From NCBI GenBank assembly GCA_035761805.1, contig DASTQL010000054.1:1-14389 (forward strand): a stretch of DNA of 14,389 nucleotides, written 5' to 3'. Below are positions 6,868 to 13,025 of the stretch, piece by piece. Each line of letters opens with the position of its first letter. Position 1 is the first letter of the stretch. The position numbers and the translations under genes were made by a program. The stretch comes from DASTQL01 sp035761805. Its GTDB lineage: Bacteria > Actinomycetota > Actinomycetes > Jiangellales > Jiangellaceae. The notes beneath the pieces were generated by a model. It saw only the letters and a list, made by a program, of their open reading frames with translations. It did not search any database and was not told the DNA's origin.

Positions 6868-7710
6868 CTACCCAGGTGAAGGGCTGCACCCGCGTCGCCG
6901 GCGGTCTCCAGCGGCCCGGCGTCCCGCAGCGCCGACGACGACGGTGGCGTCCACCTCGTCGTCTCGCGAGACGCGCGGACGCAGCCGATGTCGGGAGAAG
7001 GCGGCTGCGACCTGTTCGGCCTGCCGCTCCCCCGACTCGACGAGCACATGCCCGCCTGGCGCCAGCCAGCGCGGTGCCGCAGCGGCCACTCTGCGGACCA
7101 CGTCGAGCCCGTCCGTCCCGCCGTCGAGCGCCCTACGCGACTCGTGCAGCCGCGCCTCCGGGGGCAGCAGGCCGATGTCCTCGGTCGGTACGTAGGGAAC
7201 GTTCGCCACCAGCACGTCGACGTGCCCTGCCAGTGCGGCGGGGAGCGGATCGTCCAGGTCCCCCTCGTACACACCGGCCCCGAGACCTGCCAGGTTGCGG
7301 CTGGCGCAGCGCACCGCGACCGGGTCGATGTCGACCGCGTGTAGCTCGACCGAAGGCAGCGCCGCGGCGATGACCGCGCCGACCGCACCCGACCCGCAGC
7401 ACAGGTCCACGACGACCGGTGCGTCGACACGGCAGGCCAGCCCGACGGCCGCCCGGACCAGCAGCTCGGTCCGGCGCCGGGGCACGAAGACCCCCCGGTC
7501 CACCACGATCCGCAGCCCGCAGAAGGTGACCCAACCCACCAGCTGCTCGACCGGGACGCCGACCACGCGTTCGTCGACCATGCGGTCGAGGTCTGCCGGA
7601 GTCCGGGCCGCCCCGACCAGCAACCGGGCCTCCTCCTCGGCGTAGACGCAGCCGGCCGCCCGCAGCCGGGCGGCGATCGCCGGCTCCGACCCCGGAGGAC
7701 CCGTTGGCAC
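6868..7710 (-). CDS. PrmC/HemK-related protein-(glutamine-N5) methyltransferase paralogue
   Basis: A 280-residue class I SAM-dependent methyltransferase related to PrmC (HemK), which methylates the GGQ glutamine of release factors. The N-terminal helical part (to about residue 60) contains VPVEQLVGWVTFCG, the counterpart of the PrmC 'P-x-x-Y-I-x-G' segment. Motif I is VVDLCCGSGAVG (101-111), the acidic SAM contact is AVDIDP (125-130), and the catalytic motif is NVPYVP (170-175) in place of NPPY. That replacement is typical of an actinobacterial paralogue group, different from true PrmC, with unknown substrate. After ATVVVG the last ~20 residues are arginine-rich and look like read-through. 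GTG 7710 has only a weak upstream purine run (CTGGGGC). It diverges from the GST-like gene with about 62 bp between starts. Confidence 0.82.
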   Translation of the reverse strand: MPTGPPGSEPAIAARLRAAGCVYAEEEARLLVGAARTPADLDRMVDERVVGVPVEQLVGWVTFCGLRIVVDRGVFVPRRRTELLVRAAVGLACRVDAPVVVDLCCGSGAVGAVIAAALPSVELHAVDIDPVAVRCASRNLAGLGAGVYEGDLDDPLPAALAGHVDVLVANVPYVPTEDIGLLPPEARLHESRRALDGGTDGLDVVRRVAAAAPRWLAPGGHVLVESGERQAEQVAAAFSRHRLRPRVSRDDEVDATVVVGAAGRRAAGDRRRRGCSPSPG

Positions 7711-7747
7711 GCCCCAGGTCTACCGCGCCCCGGCCGGCGTGAGCACA

Positions 7748-7759
7748 CCCCGTACGGGG
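7748..7759. promoter_or_regulatory. Perfect 12-bp palindrome upstream of the GST-like gene
   Basis: CCCCGTACGGGG is fully self-complementary and lies 13 bp before the ATG of the GST-like reductase, in the gap shared with the divergent methyltransferase. It could be an operator or part of the core promoter. No assignment to a regulator is possible from sequence. Confidence 0.35.
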
Positions 7760-7772
7760 AAACGTGGGGGAC

Positions 7773-8807
7773 ATGTCCGACACCGACAACGAGTCCAGCT
7801 CCTTCGTGAACCCCGGCGGGGAGTTCACCCGCGACGCCAGCTACATCGGCACCCGCATCACGGCCGATGGACGCGACGCCTATCCCGTCGAGCCCGGTCG
7901 CTACCGGCTCGTGGTCAGCCGCGCGTGCCCGTGGGCCAACCGGTCCATCATCGTCCGCCGGCTGCTCGGGCTCGAGGGCGCCATCTCGATGGGCGTGACC
8001 GGGCCGACGCACGACGCGCGCAGTTGGACCTTCGACCTCGACCCGGGCGGGCGTGACCCCGTGCTGGGCATCGAACGGCTGCAGGAGGCCTTCTTCGCCC
8101 GGTTCCCCGGGTACGAGAAGGGCATCACCGTCCCGGCGATCGTCGACGTCCCGACCGGCGAGGTGGTGACCAACGACTACGCGCAGATCACGCTGGACCT
8201 GTCCACCGAGTGGCGCGAGCACCACCGGCCGGGCGCGCCCGACCTCTACCCGGAGCGCCTGCGCGACGAGATCGACGAGGTCAACCGGGTCGTCTACCGC
8301 GACGTCAACAACGGCGTCTACAAGTGCGGCTTCGCCGGCAGCCAGGAGTCGTACGAGCGCGCGTACGGCCGGCTCTTCGCCCGGCTCGACTGGCTCTCCG
8401 AGCGGCTGGAAGGGCAGCGCTACCTGGTCGGTGACACCGTCACCGAGGCCGAAGTCCGGCTCTTCACCACGCTGGTCCGCTTCGACGCCGTCTACCACGG
8501 CCATTTCAAGTGCAACCGGCACAAGCTCGCCGAGATGCCGGTCCTGTGGGCGTATGCACGCGACCTCTTCCAGACGCCCGGCTTCGGCGACACCATCGAC
8601 TTCGACCACATCAAGCGGCACTACTACGAGGTGCACCGGGACATCAACCCGACCGGGATCGTCCCCGCGGGTCCGGACCTCTCCGGCTGGGTGACGCCGC
8701 ACGGGCGCGAGGAGCTCGGCGGGCGGCCGTTCGGGGACGGCACCCCGCCAGGGCCCGTGTCGGAGGACGAGGCGGTGCCCCCGGAGAGCACGCCGCTCGC
8801 CGCGTGA
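7773..8807 (+). CDS. Xi-class glutathione S-transferase / glutathionyl-hydroquinone reductase-like protein
   Basis: A 344-residue protein of the YqjG/ECM4 (Xi-class GST) family. The catalytic motif is RACPWANRSIIVRRL, with the nucleophilic Cys52. Then follow DPGGRDPVLGIERL, VPAIVDVPTGEVVTNDYAQI for the thioredoxin-like half, and NNGVYKCGFAGSQESYERAY, YLVGDTVTEAEVRLFTTLVR and VYHGHFKCNRHKL for the helical half. Family enzymes use the cysteine to remove glutathione from glutathionyl-hydroquinones; most actinobacteria make mycothiol, so a mycothionyl substrate is possible here (inference). I chose ATG 7773 (MSDTDNESSSFVNPGGEF), which resembles relatives; an in-frame GTG at 7764 would add three residues. 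Neither start has an ideal ribosome binding site. The C-terminal 40 residues are proline/glycine-rich. Confidence 0.88.
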   Translation: MSDTDNESSSFVNPGGEFTRDASYIGTRITADGRDAYPVEPGRYRLVVSRACPWANRSIIVRRLLGLEGAISMGVTGPTHDARSWTFDLDPGGRDPVLGIERLQEAFFARFPGYEKGITVPAIVDVPTGEVVTNDYAQITLDLSTEWREHHRPGAPDLYPERLRDEIDEVNRVVYRDVNNGVYKCGFAGSQESYERAYGRLFARLDWLSERLEGQRYLVGDTVTEAEVRLFTTLVRFDAVYHGHFKCNRHKLAEMPVLWAYARDLFQTPGFGDTIDFDHIKRHYYEVHRDINPTGIVPAGPDLSGWVTPHGREELGGRPFGDGTPPGPVSEDEAVPPESTPLAA

Positions 8808-8844
8808 CCGGGTCACGGGACGGGCGAGGTCGCGCGCCCCGACG

Positions 8845-8850
8845 TACCCT
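8845..8850 (+). promoter_or_regulatory. Candidate -10 element for a near-leaderless Sir2 mRNA
   Basis: TACCCT fits the TAnnnT -10 pattern and ends 8 nt before the Sir2 ATG at 8859. No Shine-Dalgarno sequence lies between (CGACGGCG). This suggests transcription starting at or one or two bases before the start codon. Confidence 0.45.
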
Positions 8851-8858
8851 CGACGGCG

Positions 8859-9707
8859 ATGGACGCGGGCGCGCACGCCGCCGCCGGGCTGCTGGCCGGG
8901 CGGCGCACGGTGGCGCTCACCGGGGCCGGGCTGAGTACCGACTCGGGCATCCCCGACTACCGGGGGCCCGACTCCCCACCGCGGGCGCCCATGACGTACG
9001 CGACGTTCGTCTCGGGCGAGGCGGCCCGGCAACGCTACTGGGCCCGCAGCCACGTCGGCTGGCAGCGGATGCAGCGGGCGCTGCCCAACGCCGGCCACGG
9101 TGCGCTCGCCGACCTGGAGCGGAGCGGAGCCGTCACAGCACTGATCACGCAGAACGTCGACGGCCTGCACAGCGCCGCCGGGACCCGCCGGGTTGTCGAC
9201 CTGCACGGGCGGATCGCCGAGGTCGTCTGCCTGGACTGCCGCGAGGTCACCGGCCGGGACGAGCTGCACGAACGGCTCGACGCGCTCAACCCCGGCTTCG
9301 GCGCTGGGACTGCCGTCGACGTCGCGCCCGACGGAGACGCCCTGCTCGAGGCGGTCGGCGGCTTCCAGGTTGCCGCGTGCCGGAGCTGCGCGGGCGTGCT
9401 GAAGCCGCACGTCGTCTTCTTCGGCGAGAACGTCCCCAAGGAGCGCGTCGAGCGGTGCTTCGCGCTCGTCGACGACGCCGAGGCGCTGCTCGTCGCCGGG
9501 TCCTCCCTCACCGTGCTGTCGGGCTTCCGCTTCGTCCGCCACGCGCACCGACGCGGCATCCCGATCGTCATCGTCAATCGTGGGCCCACCCGCGGCGACG
9601 ACCTCGCCTCGCTGCACGTCGACCACGGCTGCTCGGAGGTGCTCACCGACCTGGCGCGGCTGCTGGGGGACCCGTCAGCGCGACGTAGTGTCGCCGCATG
9701 TCGCTGA
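8859..9707 (+). CDS. Sir2-family NAD-dependent protein deacylase (sirtuin)
   Basis: A 282-residue sirtuin, the NAD+-dependent lysine deacylase family. All core motifs are present: TGAGLSTDSGIPDYRGPDSP (21-40) for NAD binding, TQNVDGLH (97-104), catalytic His116 in LHGR, four zinc cysteines as CLDC (124, 127) and CRSC (174, 177), VVFFGENVP (185-193), GSSLTVLSGF (214-223) and VIVNRG (237-242). The FFGENVP block and overall pattern suit the class II (SIRT4-like) group, so activity on acyl groups other than acetyl is possible. ATG 8859 has no ribosome binding site but a -10-like hexamer just upstream. The C-terminal tail after LARLLGD is non-conserved, and its last 10 nt overlap the DUF427 gene. 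Confidence 0.93.
   Translation: MDAGAHAAAGLLAGRRTVALTGAGLSTDSGIPDYRGPDSPPRAPMTYATFVSGEAARQRYWARSHVGWQRMQRALPNAGHGALADLERSGAVTALITQNVDGLHSAAGTRRVVDLHGRIAEVVCLDCREVTGRDELHERLDALNPGFGAGTAVDVAPDGDALLEAVGGFQVAACRSCAGVLKPHVVFFGENVPKERVERCFALVDDAEALLVAGSSLTVLSGFRFVRHAHRRGIPIVIVNRGPTRGDDLASLHVDHGCSEVLTDLARLLGDPSARRSVAACR
9686..9691 (+). promoter_or_regulatory. Candidate -10 element for a leaderless DUF427 mRNA, inside the sir2 3' end
   Basis: TAGTGT matches TAnnnT and ends 6 nt before ATG 9698, so the predicted start of transcription coincides with the start codon. There is no Shine-Dalgarno sequence. The element lies within the sir2 coding sequence. Translational coupling to sir2 is the alternative explanation for translation of the next gene. 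Confidence 0.5.
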
Positions 9708-10501
9708 CGCTGGGCACCGGTCCCCTCGCCCGACCCCCGGTCGGTCACCTCAACGCCGACCTCTGGGCGGTAACGCCGGAGCGCGCCCTCTACCTGCACC
9801 CGCTCGACCGGCGCATCCGCGGCGAGCTCGCCGGCGAGGTCGTCGTCGACTCCACCCGGGGCTGGATGCTCCACGAGACCGGTCTGATGCCCCGCTGGTA
9901 CCTCCCGTACGAGGACGTCCGCGAGGAGCTGCTGGTGCCCAGCGGGACCCGCACCCACTGCCCGCACAAGGGAGACGCCTCGTACTGGTCGGTCCGCGTG
10001 GGCGATCGCGTCGCCGAGGACGCGCTGTGGACCTACGCCGAGCCGATCCCGGGCGCGCCACCGCTCACCGGCCTGGTCTCGTTCTACTTGGGGAAGCTCG
10101 ACGCGTGGTACGAGGAGGACGAGAAGCTGATCGCCCACCCGCGCGACCCCTTCCATCGAGTGGACACGCGGCGGTCGACACGTCACGTCGTCGTACGAGT
10201 CGGGGGCGAGGTGGTCGCCGAGAGCCGGCGCCCGGTCGCGGTGCTCGAGACCGGCGTCGGCGCCCGCTGGTACCTCCCTCCCGTCGACGTACGGGAGGAG
10301 TTGCTCGAGCCCAGCGCGACGACCAGCCGCTGCCCGTACAAGGGACTGGCGACGTACGAGCACGTCGTGGTCGGCGGGACACGTGTCGACGACGCGGTGT
10401 GGGGCTACCGGGACCCGCTGCCCGAGGCGCTCGCCGTGGCCGGGTACCGCTGCTTCGGCGGCGGGGGCGCGGAGGTCGTCGTCGACGGCGAGCCGACCTG
10501 A
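9698..10501 (+). CDS. Tandem DUF427-domain protein
   Basis: A 267-residue protein built from two DUF427 domains. The first (about 40-118) contains WMLHETGLMPRWYLPYEDVR, then HCPHKGDASYWSV and LWTYAEPIP. The second (about 163-243) contains VAVLETGVGARWYLPPVDVR, then RCPYKGLATYEHV and VWGYRDPLP. The shared 'CP-K-G-A-Y' and 'RWYLP..DVREELL' elements make the duplication plain, also at the nucleotide level. DUF427 proteins are small beta-rich proteins widespread in actinobacteria, cyanobacteria and fungi, with no firmly established activity that I can cite. The start ATG 9698 overlaps the sir2 stop by 10 nt, and a -10-like hexamer sits 6 nt upstream. Followed by a 53-bp gap and the first cupin gene. 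Confidence 0.85.
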   Translation: MSLTLGTGPLARPPVGHLNADLWAVTPERALYLHPLDRRIRGELAGEVVVDSTRGWMLHETGLMPRWYLPYEDVREELLVPSGTRTHCPHKGDASYWSVRVGDRVAEDALWTYAEPIPGAPPLTGLVSFYLGKLDAWYEEDEKLIAHPRDPFHRVDTRRSTRHVVVRVGGEVVAESRRPVAVLETGVGARWYLPPVDVREELLEPSATTSRCPYKGLATYEHVVVGGTRVDDAVWGYRDPLPEALAVAGYRCFGGGGAEVVVDGEPT

Positions 10502-10520
10502 CGTGGGCCGCCCGGCCCTG

Positions 10521-10548
10521 TTTACCGGCTGCGCGGCTCTGGTAGACC
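10521..10548 (+). promoter_or_regulatory. Candidate leaderless promoter of the first cupin gene
   Basis: TTTACC at 10521-10526 (-35-like), a 16-bp spacer and TAGACC at 10543-10548 (-10-like). The -10 ends 6 nt before ATG 10555, and there is no Shine-Dalgarno sequence in GTCGTC. This is the best-formed member of the series of leaderless-type promoters in this stretch. Confidence 0.5.
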
Positions 10549-10554
10549 GTCGTC

Positions 10555-10953
10555 ATGTACAGCGTCGACATCGCCCAGGCCGCCCGCTCCAACGACACCT
10601 TCCGCCGCGTCCTGCACACCACCGGACACGTCCAGCTCGTCGTGATGACGCTCAAGCCGGGCGAGGACATCGGCAAGGAGGTGCACGAGCACAACGACCA
10701 GGTCCTCACCTTCACCGAGGGCACCGTTCGCGCCGAGGTCGGTGGCGACACCACCGAGGTGGGCCCGGGCGACATCGTCGTGGTGCCGGCCGGCACGGAG
10801 CACAACTTCACCAACGTGGGTGCGGGGCCGGCGCGGCTGTACACGCTCTATGCGCCGCCGGACCACGCCCCCGACACGGTGCACCGGACCAAGGAGGAGG
10901 CCGAGAAGGCCGAAGCGGCCGGACTGGACCAGCCGCCGTCCGAGCACGACTGA
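10555..10953 (+). CDS. Cupin domain protein
   Basis: A 132-residue single cupin barrel. Cupin motif 1 is seen as GEDIGKEVHEHNDQVLTFTE, with His44 and His46, and Gln49 where glutamate usually completes the metal site. Motif 2 is GPGDIVVVPAGTEHNFTNVG, with His83. A charged tail (DHAPDTVHRTKEEAEKAEAA) follows, which is typical of a small actinobacterial subgroup. Members bind a divalent metal and may be dioxygenases, isomerases or binding proteins; the function here is unknown. The start is ATG 10555 with a leaderless-type promoter. It is followed after 49 bp by a second, unrelated-looking small cupin. Confidence 0.85.
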   Translation: MYSVDIAQAARSNDTFRRVLHTTGHVQLVVMTLKPGEDIGKEVHEHNDQVLTFTEGTVRAEVGGDTTEVGPGDIVVVPAGTEHNFTNVGAGPARLYTLYAPPDHAPDTVHRTKEEAEKAEAAGLDQPPSEHD

Positions 10954-10990
10954 TGCCCGGCTCCTGGCCTACGGGCAGCGCCGCCCCGGG

Positions 10991-10996
10991 CAGGAT
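10991..10996 (+). promoter_or_regulatory. Candidate -10 element of the second cupin gene
   Basis: CAGGAT, a common actinobacterial -10 variant, ends 6 nt before ATG 11003. The same bases contain AGGA at a distance usable as a Shine-Dalgarno sequence (7 nt), so the site is ambiguous: leaderless promoter or ordinary ribosome binding site. Confidence 0.35.
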
Positions 10997-11002
10997 GGGG
11001 GC

Positions 11003-11335
11003 ATGCAGAAGCTGAGCCTCGAGGCCGTCGCCCGCAACCAGCTCGCCGCCGCCCGCTCGACCGGGGCCGGGCGAGCTGCCGACACCGTCTTCGGCGGCCA
11101 CGAGCAGGTGATGCGCCAGACCGTGATCGGGATGGTCCGCGGCGCCGTCCTGGCCGAGCACGAGAACCCCGGTGAGGCCACGGTGCACGTGCTCACCGGG
11201 CGGGTCCGGCTGGCCAGCTCGACCGCCGCCTGGGAGGGCCGGCAGGGCGACCTGCTCATCGTCCCGGGCGAGCGACACAGCCTCGAGGCGCTCGAGGACG
11301 CCGCCGTGCTGCTCACCGTGGCCAAGCGGCCCTGA
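11003..11335 (+). CDS. Small cupin-fold protein
   Basis: A 110-residue protein of the cupin_2 type. The N-terminal helix (LSLEAVARNQLAAARSTGAG) is followed by HEQVMRQTVIGMVRGAVLAE, HENPGEATVHVLTGRVRLAS and GDLLIVPGERHSLEALEDAA. His53, Glu58, His62 and His92 are candidate metal ligands, though the first cupin motif is looser than in the neighbouring cupin. Similar proteins in actinobacteria are annotated 'cupin' or 'LuxR-associated cupin' without known function. ATG 11003 is preferred because homology and composition change sharply upstream. The stop converges on the FAD oxidase gene across 152 bp. Confidence 0.8.
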   Translation: MQKLSLEAVARNQLAAARSTGAGRAADTVFGGHEQVMRQTVIGMVRGAVLAEHENPGEATVHVLTGRVRLASSTAAWEGRQGDLLIVPGERHSLEALEDAAVLLTVAKRP

Positions 11336-11487
11336 CTGCTCTGGGGCCACTGGTGGTGGCTCGGAGAGCAAGTCCGCGCGCTGCGCCACCGCTCCCAGGT
11401 CGGCCGCGGAAGCGGCATACGCGACGAAAGACGTGGATGGAGCTGGGGGGTGCTGTCAACGTGGTAGCGCTGCGCGGATCGCGGGTC
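11336..11487. other. 152-bp convergent intergenic region
   Basis: Lies between the ends of the small cupin gene and the FAD oxidase gene. A short GCCAC/GTGGC hairpin occurs just after the cupin stop (about 11345-11360) and might help termination. I see no gene, repeat or regulatory element otherwise. Confidence 0.4.
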
Positions 11488-12900
11488 CTATCGGATCGAG
11501 CCTTGACGTGCCGGAGTGGCGGGCTGGATGTTGTTGTTGTTGTGGAACACGTTCTCAGGGTCGTACCTGGCCTTCACTTCGGCGAGCCGCCGGTACGTGT
11601 CGTCGCCGTACGCCTCGCGGACGCGGCTCGAGTCGTCGTCCGAGTCGAGGAAGTTCACGTAGACACCGGCGTGGTGGGGCTGCAGGGCGGCGAAGAATGA
11701 CCGTGCCCACGCCGTCTCAGATGCGCGGACGGCGTCATCGTGCTCCGGGAGCCAGACGGCGTCGATGCTCATGGTGTGCTGCACATCGCGCCCCGGGTAG
11801 GCCGTGGCCTCCCGAGGGGCTCGGGCTACTGCGCCACCCATGTGGAAGATCGCCGCATACGACCTCGGGGAAGTGGCCTCGTACGCGTGCTCGGCGACGA
11901 TGTCGATGACCTCGTCGGACAGGCCGGCGAGGTTCGTGCCCTTCCAGTAGTAGTGCCAGCCGTGGGGGACGGTGCCGTCGATGCCGCTCTGGTGGTCGAC
12001 GTAGAACGTGGGTCCGATGAGGTCGACGAGAGGCGTCCCGAACTGGCGGAGGGCACGGACGGCCTGTTCGCCGTCCTCGACGGATCCGGCGTAGCAGCTG
12101 GAGACCGCGATCGCCGGCCGGAAGTGCAGGTCCCTGTCGACCACTGGCAGCGGTGGGATCGTGCCGAGCCGGATGATGGTCCCGAGCTCGTCGGGCGCGT
12201 CGGAGACGAACTCCCGGTAGAAGCGCAGGACGTCGGAGGTGTCCTCGGCCGCCCAGAACACGGGCCCGGCGATGACGGTGGGGCCGACGCGGTGCAACGC
12301 GAACCGGAAAGCGCTGACGACGCCGAAGTTCCCGCCCCCACCCCGCATCGCCCAGAACAGGTCAAGGTGATCGTTGGCCGATGCCCGGACGATCTCACCC
12401 TCGGCGGTGACCACCTCGGCCTCCACGAGGTTGTCGACTACGAGCCCGTGCCTGCGCATGAGCCAGCCGATGCCGCCTCCCAGGCTGACGCCACCGACGC
12501 CGGTGTGGCTCACGATGCCGCCCGTGGTGGCCAGACCGTGTGCCTGTGTCTCGCGGTCGACGTCTCCCCAGAGGGCACCGCCCTGGACGAAGGACATGCG
12601 CTCGACAGGATCGACCGAGACGGCGCGCATCGCCGACAGGTCGATCACGAGCCCGCCGTCGCACACCGCGGTGCCGGCCACGTTGTGGCCACCCCCTCGT
12701 ACGGCGATCTCGAGGTCGCGGTCGCGGGCGAAGCGCACCGCTGCGACGACGTCGGCGGTGCCGCAGCAGCGGGCGATCAGCCGAGGTCGTCGATCGACAA
12801 CGGCATTCCACACGGCGCGTGCGCTGTCGTATCCGTGGTGGTCGGCGGCGATCACCTCGCCTCGGAACCCGTCAATCTGCACCGTGGCTCGTGCTGGCAT
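11488..12900 (-). CDS. FAD-binding oxidoreductase with BBE domain (berberine bridge enzyme-like)
   Basis: A 470-residue flavin oxidase of the PCMH/VAO fold. RLIARCCGTADVVAAVRFAR and AVRGGGHNVAGTAV (66-79) form the FAD pocket; His72 in RGGGHN is the expected 8-alpha-histidyl FAD attachment. LATTGGIVSHTGVGGVSLGG (123-142) matches the second FAD loop, but the cysteine that makes bicovalent enzymes is absent, so a monocovalent flavin is likely. GGGGNFGVV (188-196) and the closing YRRLAEVKARYDPENVFHNN, the BBE domain, complete the fold. Relatives include 6-hydroxy-D-nicotine oxidase and secondary-metabolite oxidases; the substrate is unknown. There is no signal peptide, so it is cytoplasmic. ATG 12900 has a strong GAGGAGG upstream. 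It diverges from an HxlR regulator, the probable controller. Confidence 0.9.
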   Translation of the reverse strand: MPARATVQIDGFRGEVIAADHHGYDSARAVWNAVVDRRPRLIARCCGTADVVAAVRFARDRDLEIAVRGGGHNVAGTAVCDGGLVIDLSAMRAVSVDPVERMSFVQGGALWGDVDRETQAHGLATTGGIVSHTGVGGVSLGGGIGWLMRRHGLVVDNLVEAEVVTAEGEIVRASANDHLDLFWAMRGGGGNFGVVSAFRFALHRVGPTVIAGPVFWAAEDTSDVLRFYREFVSDAPDELGTIIRLGTIPPLPVVDRDLHFRPAIAVSSCYAGSVEDGEQAVRALRQFGTPLVDLIGPTFYVDHQSGIDGTVPHGWHYYWKGTNLAGLSDEVIDIVAEHAYEATSPRSYAAIFHMGGAVARAPREATAYPGRDVQHTMSIDAVWLPEHDDAVRASETAWARSFFAALQPHHAGVYVNFLDSDDDSSRVREAYGDDTYRRLAEVKARYDPENVFHNNNNIQPATPARQGSIR

Positions 12901-12914
12901 CGTTCCTCCTCTGG

Positions 12915-12938
12915 TCGATGTGGCAATCGCGACATCGA
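12915..12938. promoter_or_regulatory. 7-bp inverted repeat in the FAD oxidase leader
   Basis: TCGATGT at 12915-12921 and ACATCGA at 12932-12938 are perfect inverses separated by 10 bp. They lie 15 bp upstream of the oxidase start codon on the minus strand, where bound protein would block transcription. Candidate operator for the adjacent HxlR regulator or another dimeric repressor. Confidence 0.4.
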
Positions 12939-12961
12939 GGGGCCGCGCGGAGAAGTCAGCG

Positions 12962-12991
12962 ATCTGGACTTCGAAGTAAGGAATCTGGACT
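12962..12991. promoter_or_regulatory. 9-bp direct repeat between oxidase and HxlR genes, candidate HxlR operator
   Basis: ATCTGGACT occurs at 12962-12970 and again at 12983-12991, a 21-bp (two helical turns) period, so both copies face the same side of DNA. A 10-bp palindrome, ACTTCGAAGT (12968-12977), overlaps the first copy. The pair lies about mid-gap between divergent starts 12900 and 13026. HxlR-type regulators are known to bind repeated elements in such divergent regions; assignment here is inference. Confidence 0.45.
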
Positions 12992-13025
12992 ACACGCCGG
13001 CCGGGAGGCGGTGGACAGTGCTCTC

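Noticed and set aside
6732..9626. A minus-strand open frame of about 960 codons
   Set aside because: It lies opposite the Sir2 and GST-like genes and out of frame with the methyltransferase. Its composition is that of GC-rich antisense sequence, and it has no domain.
9035..10363. A long minus-strand open frame opposite sir2 and DUF427
   Set aside because: It mirrors the third-position GC of two well-supported genes and has no recognisable motif.
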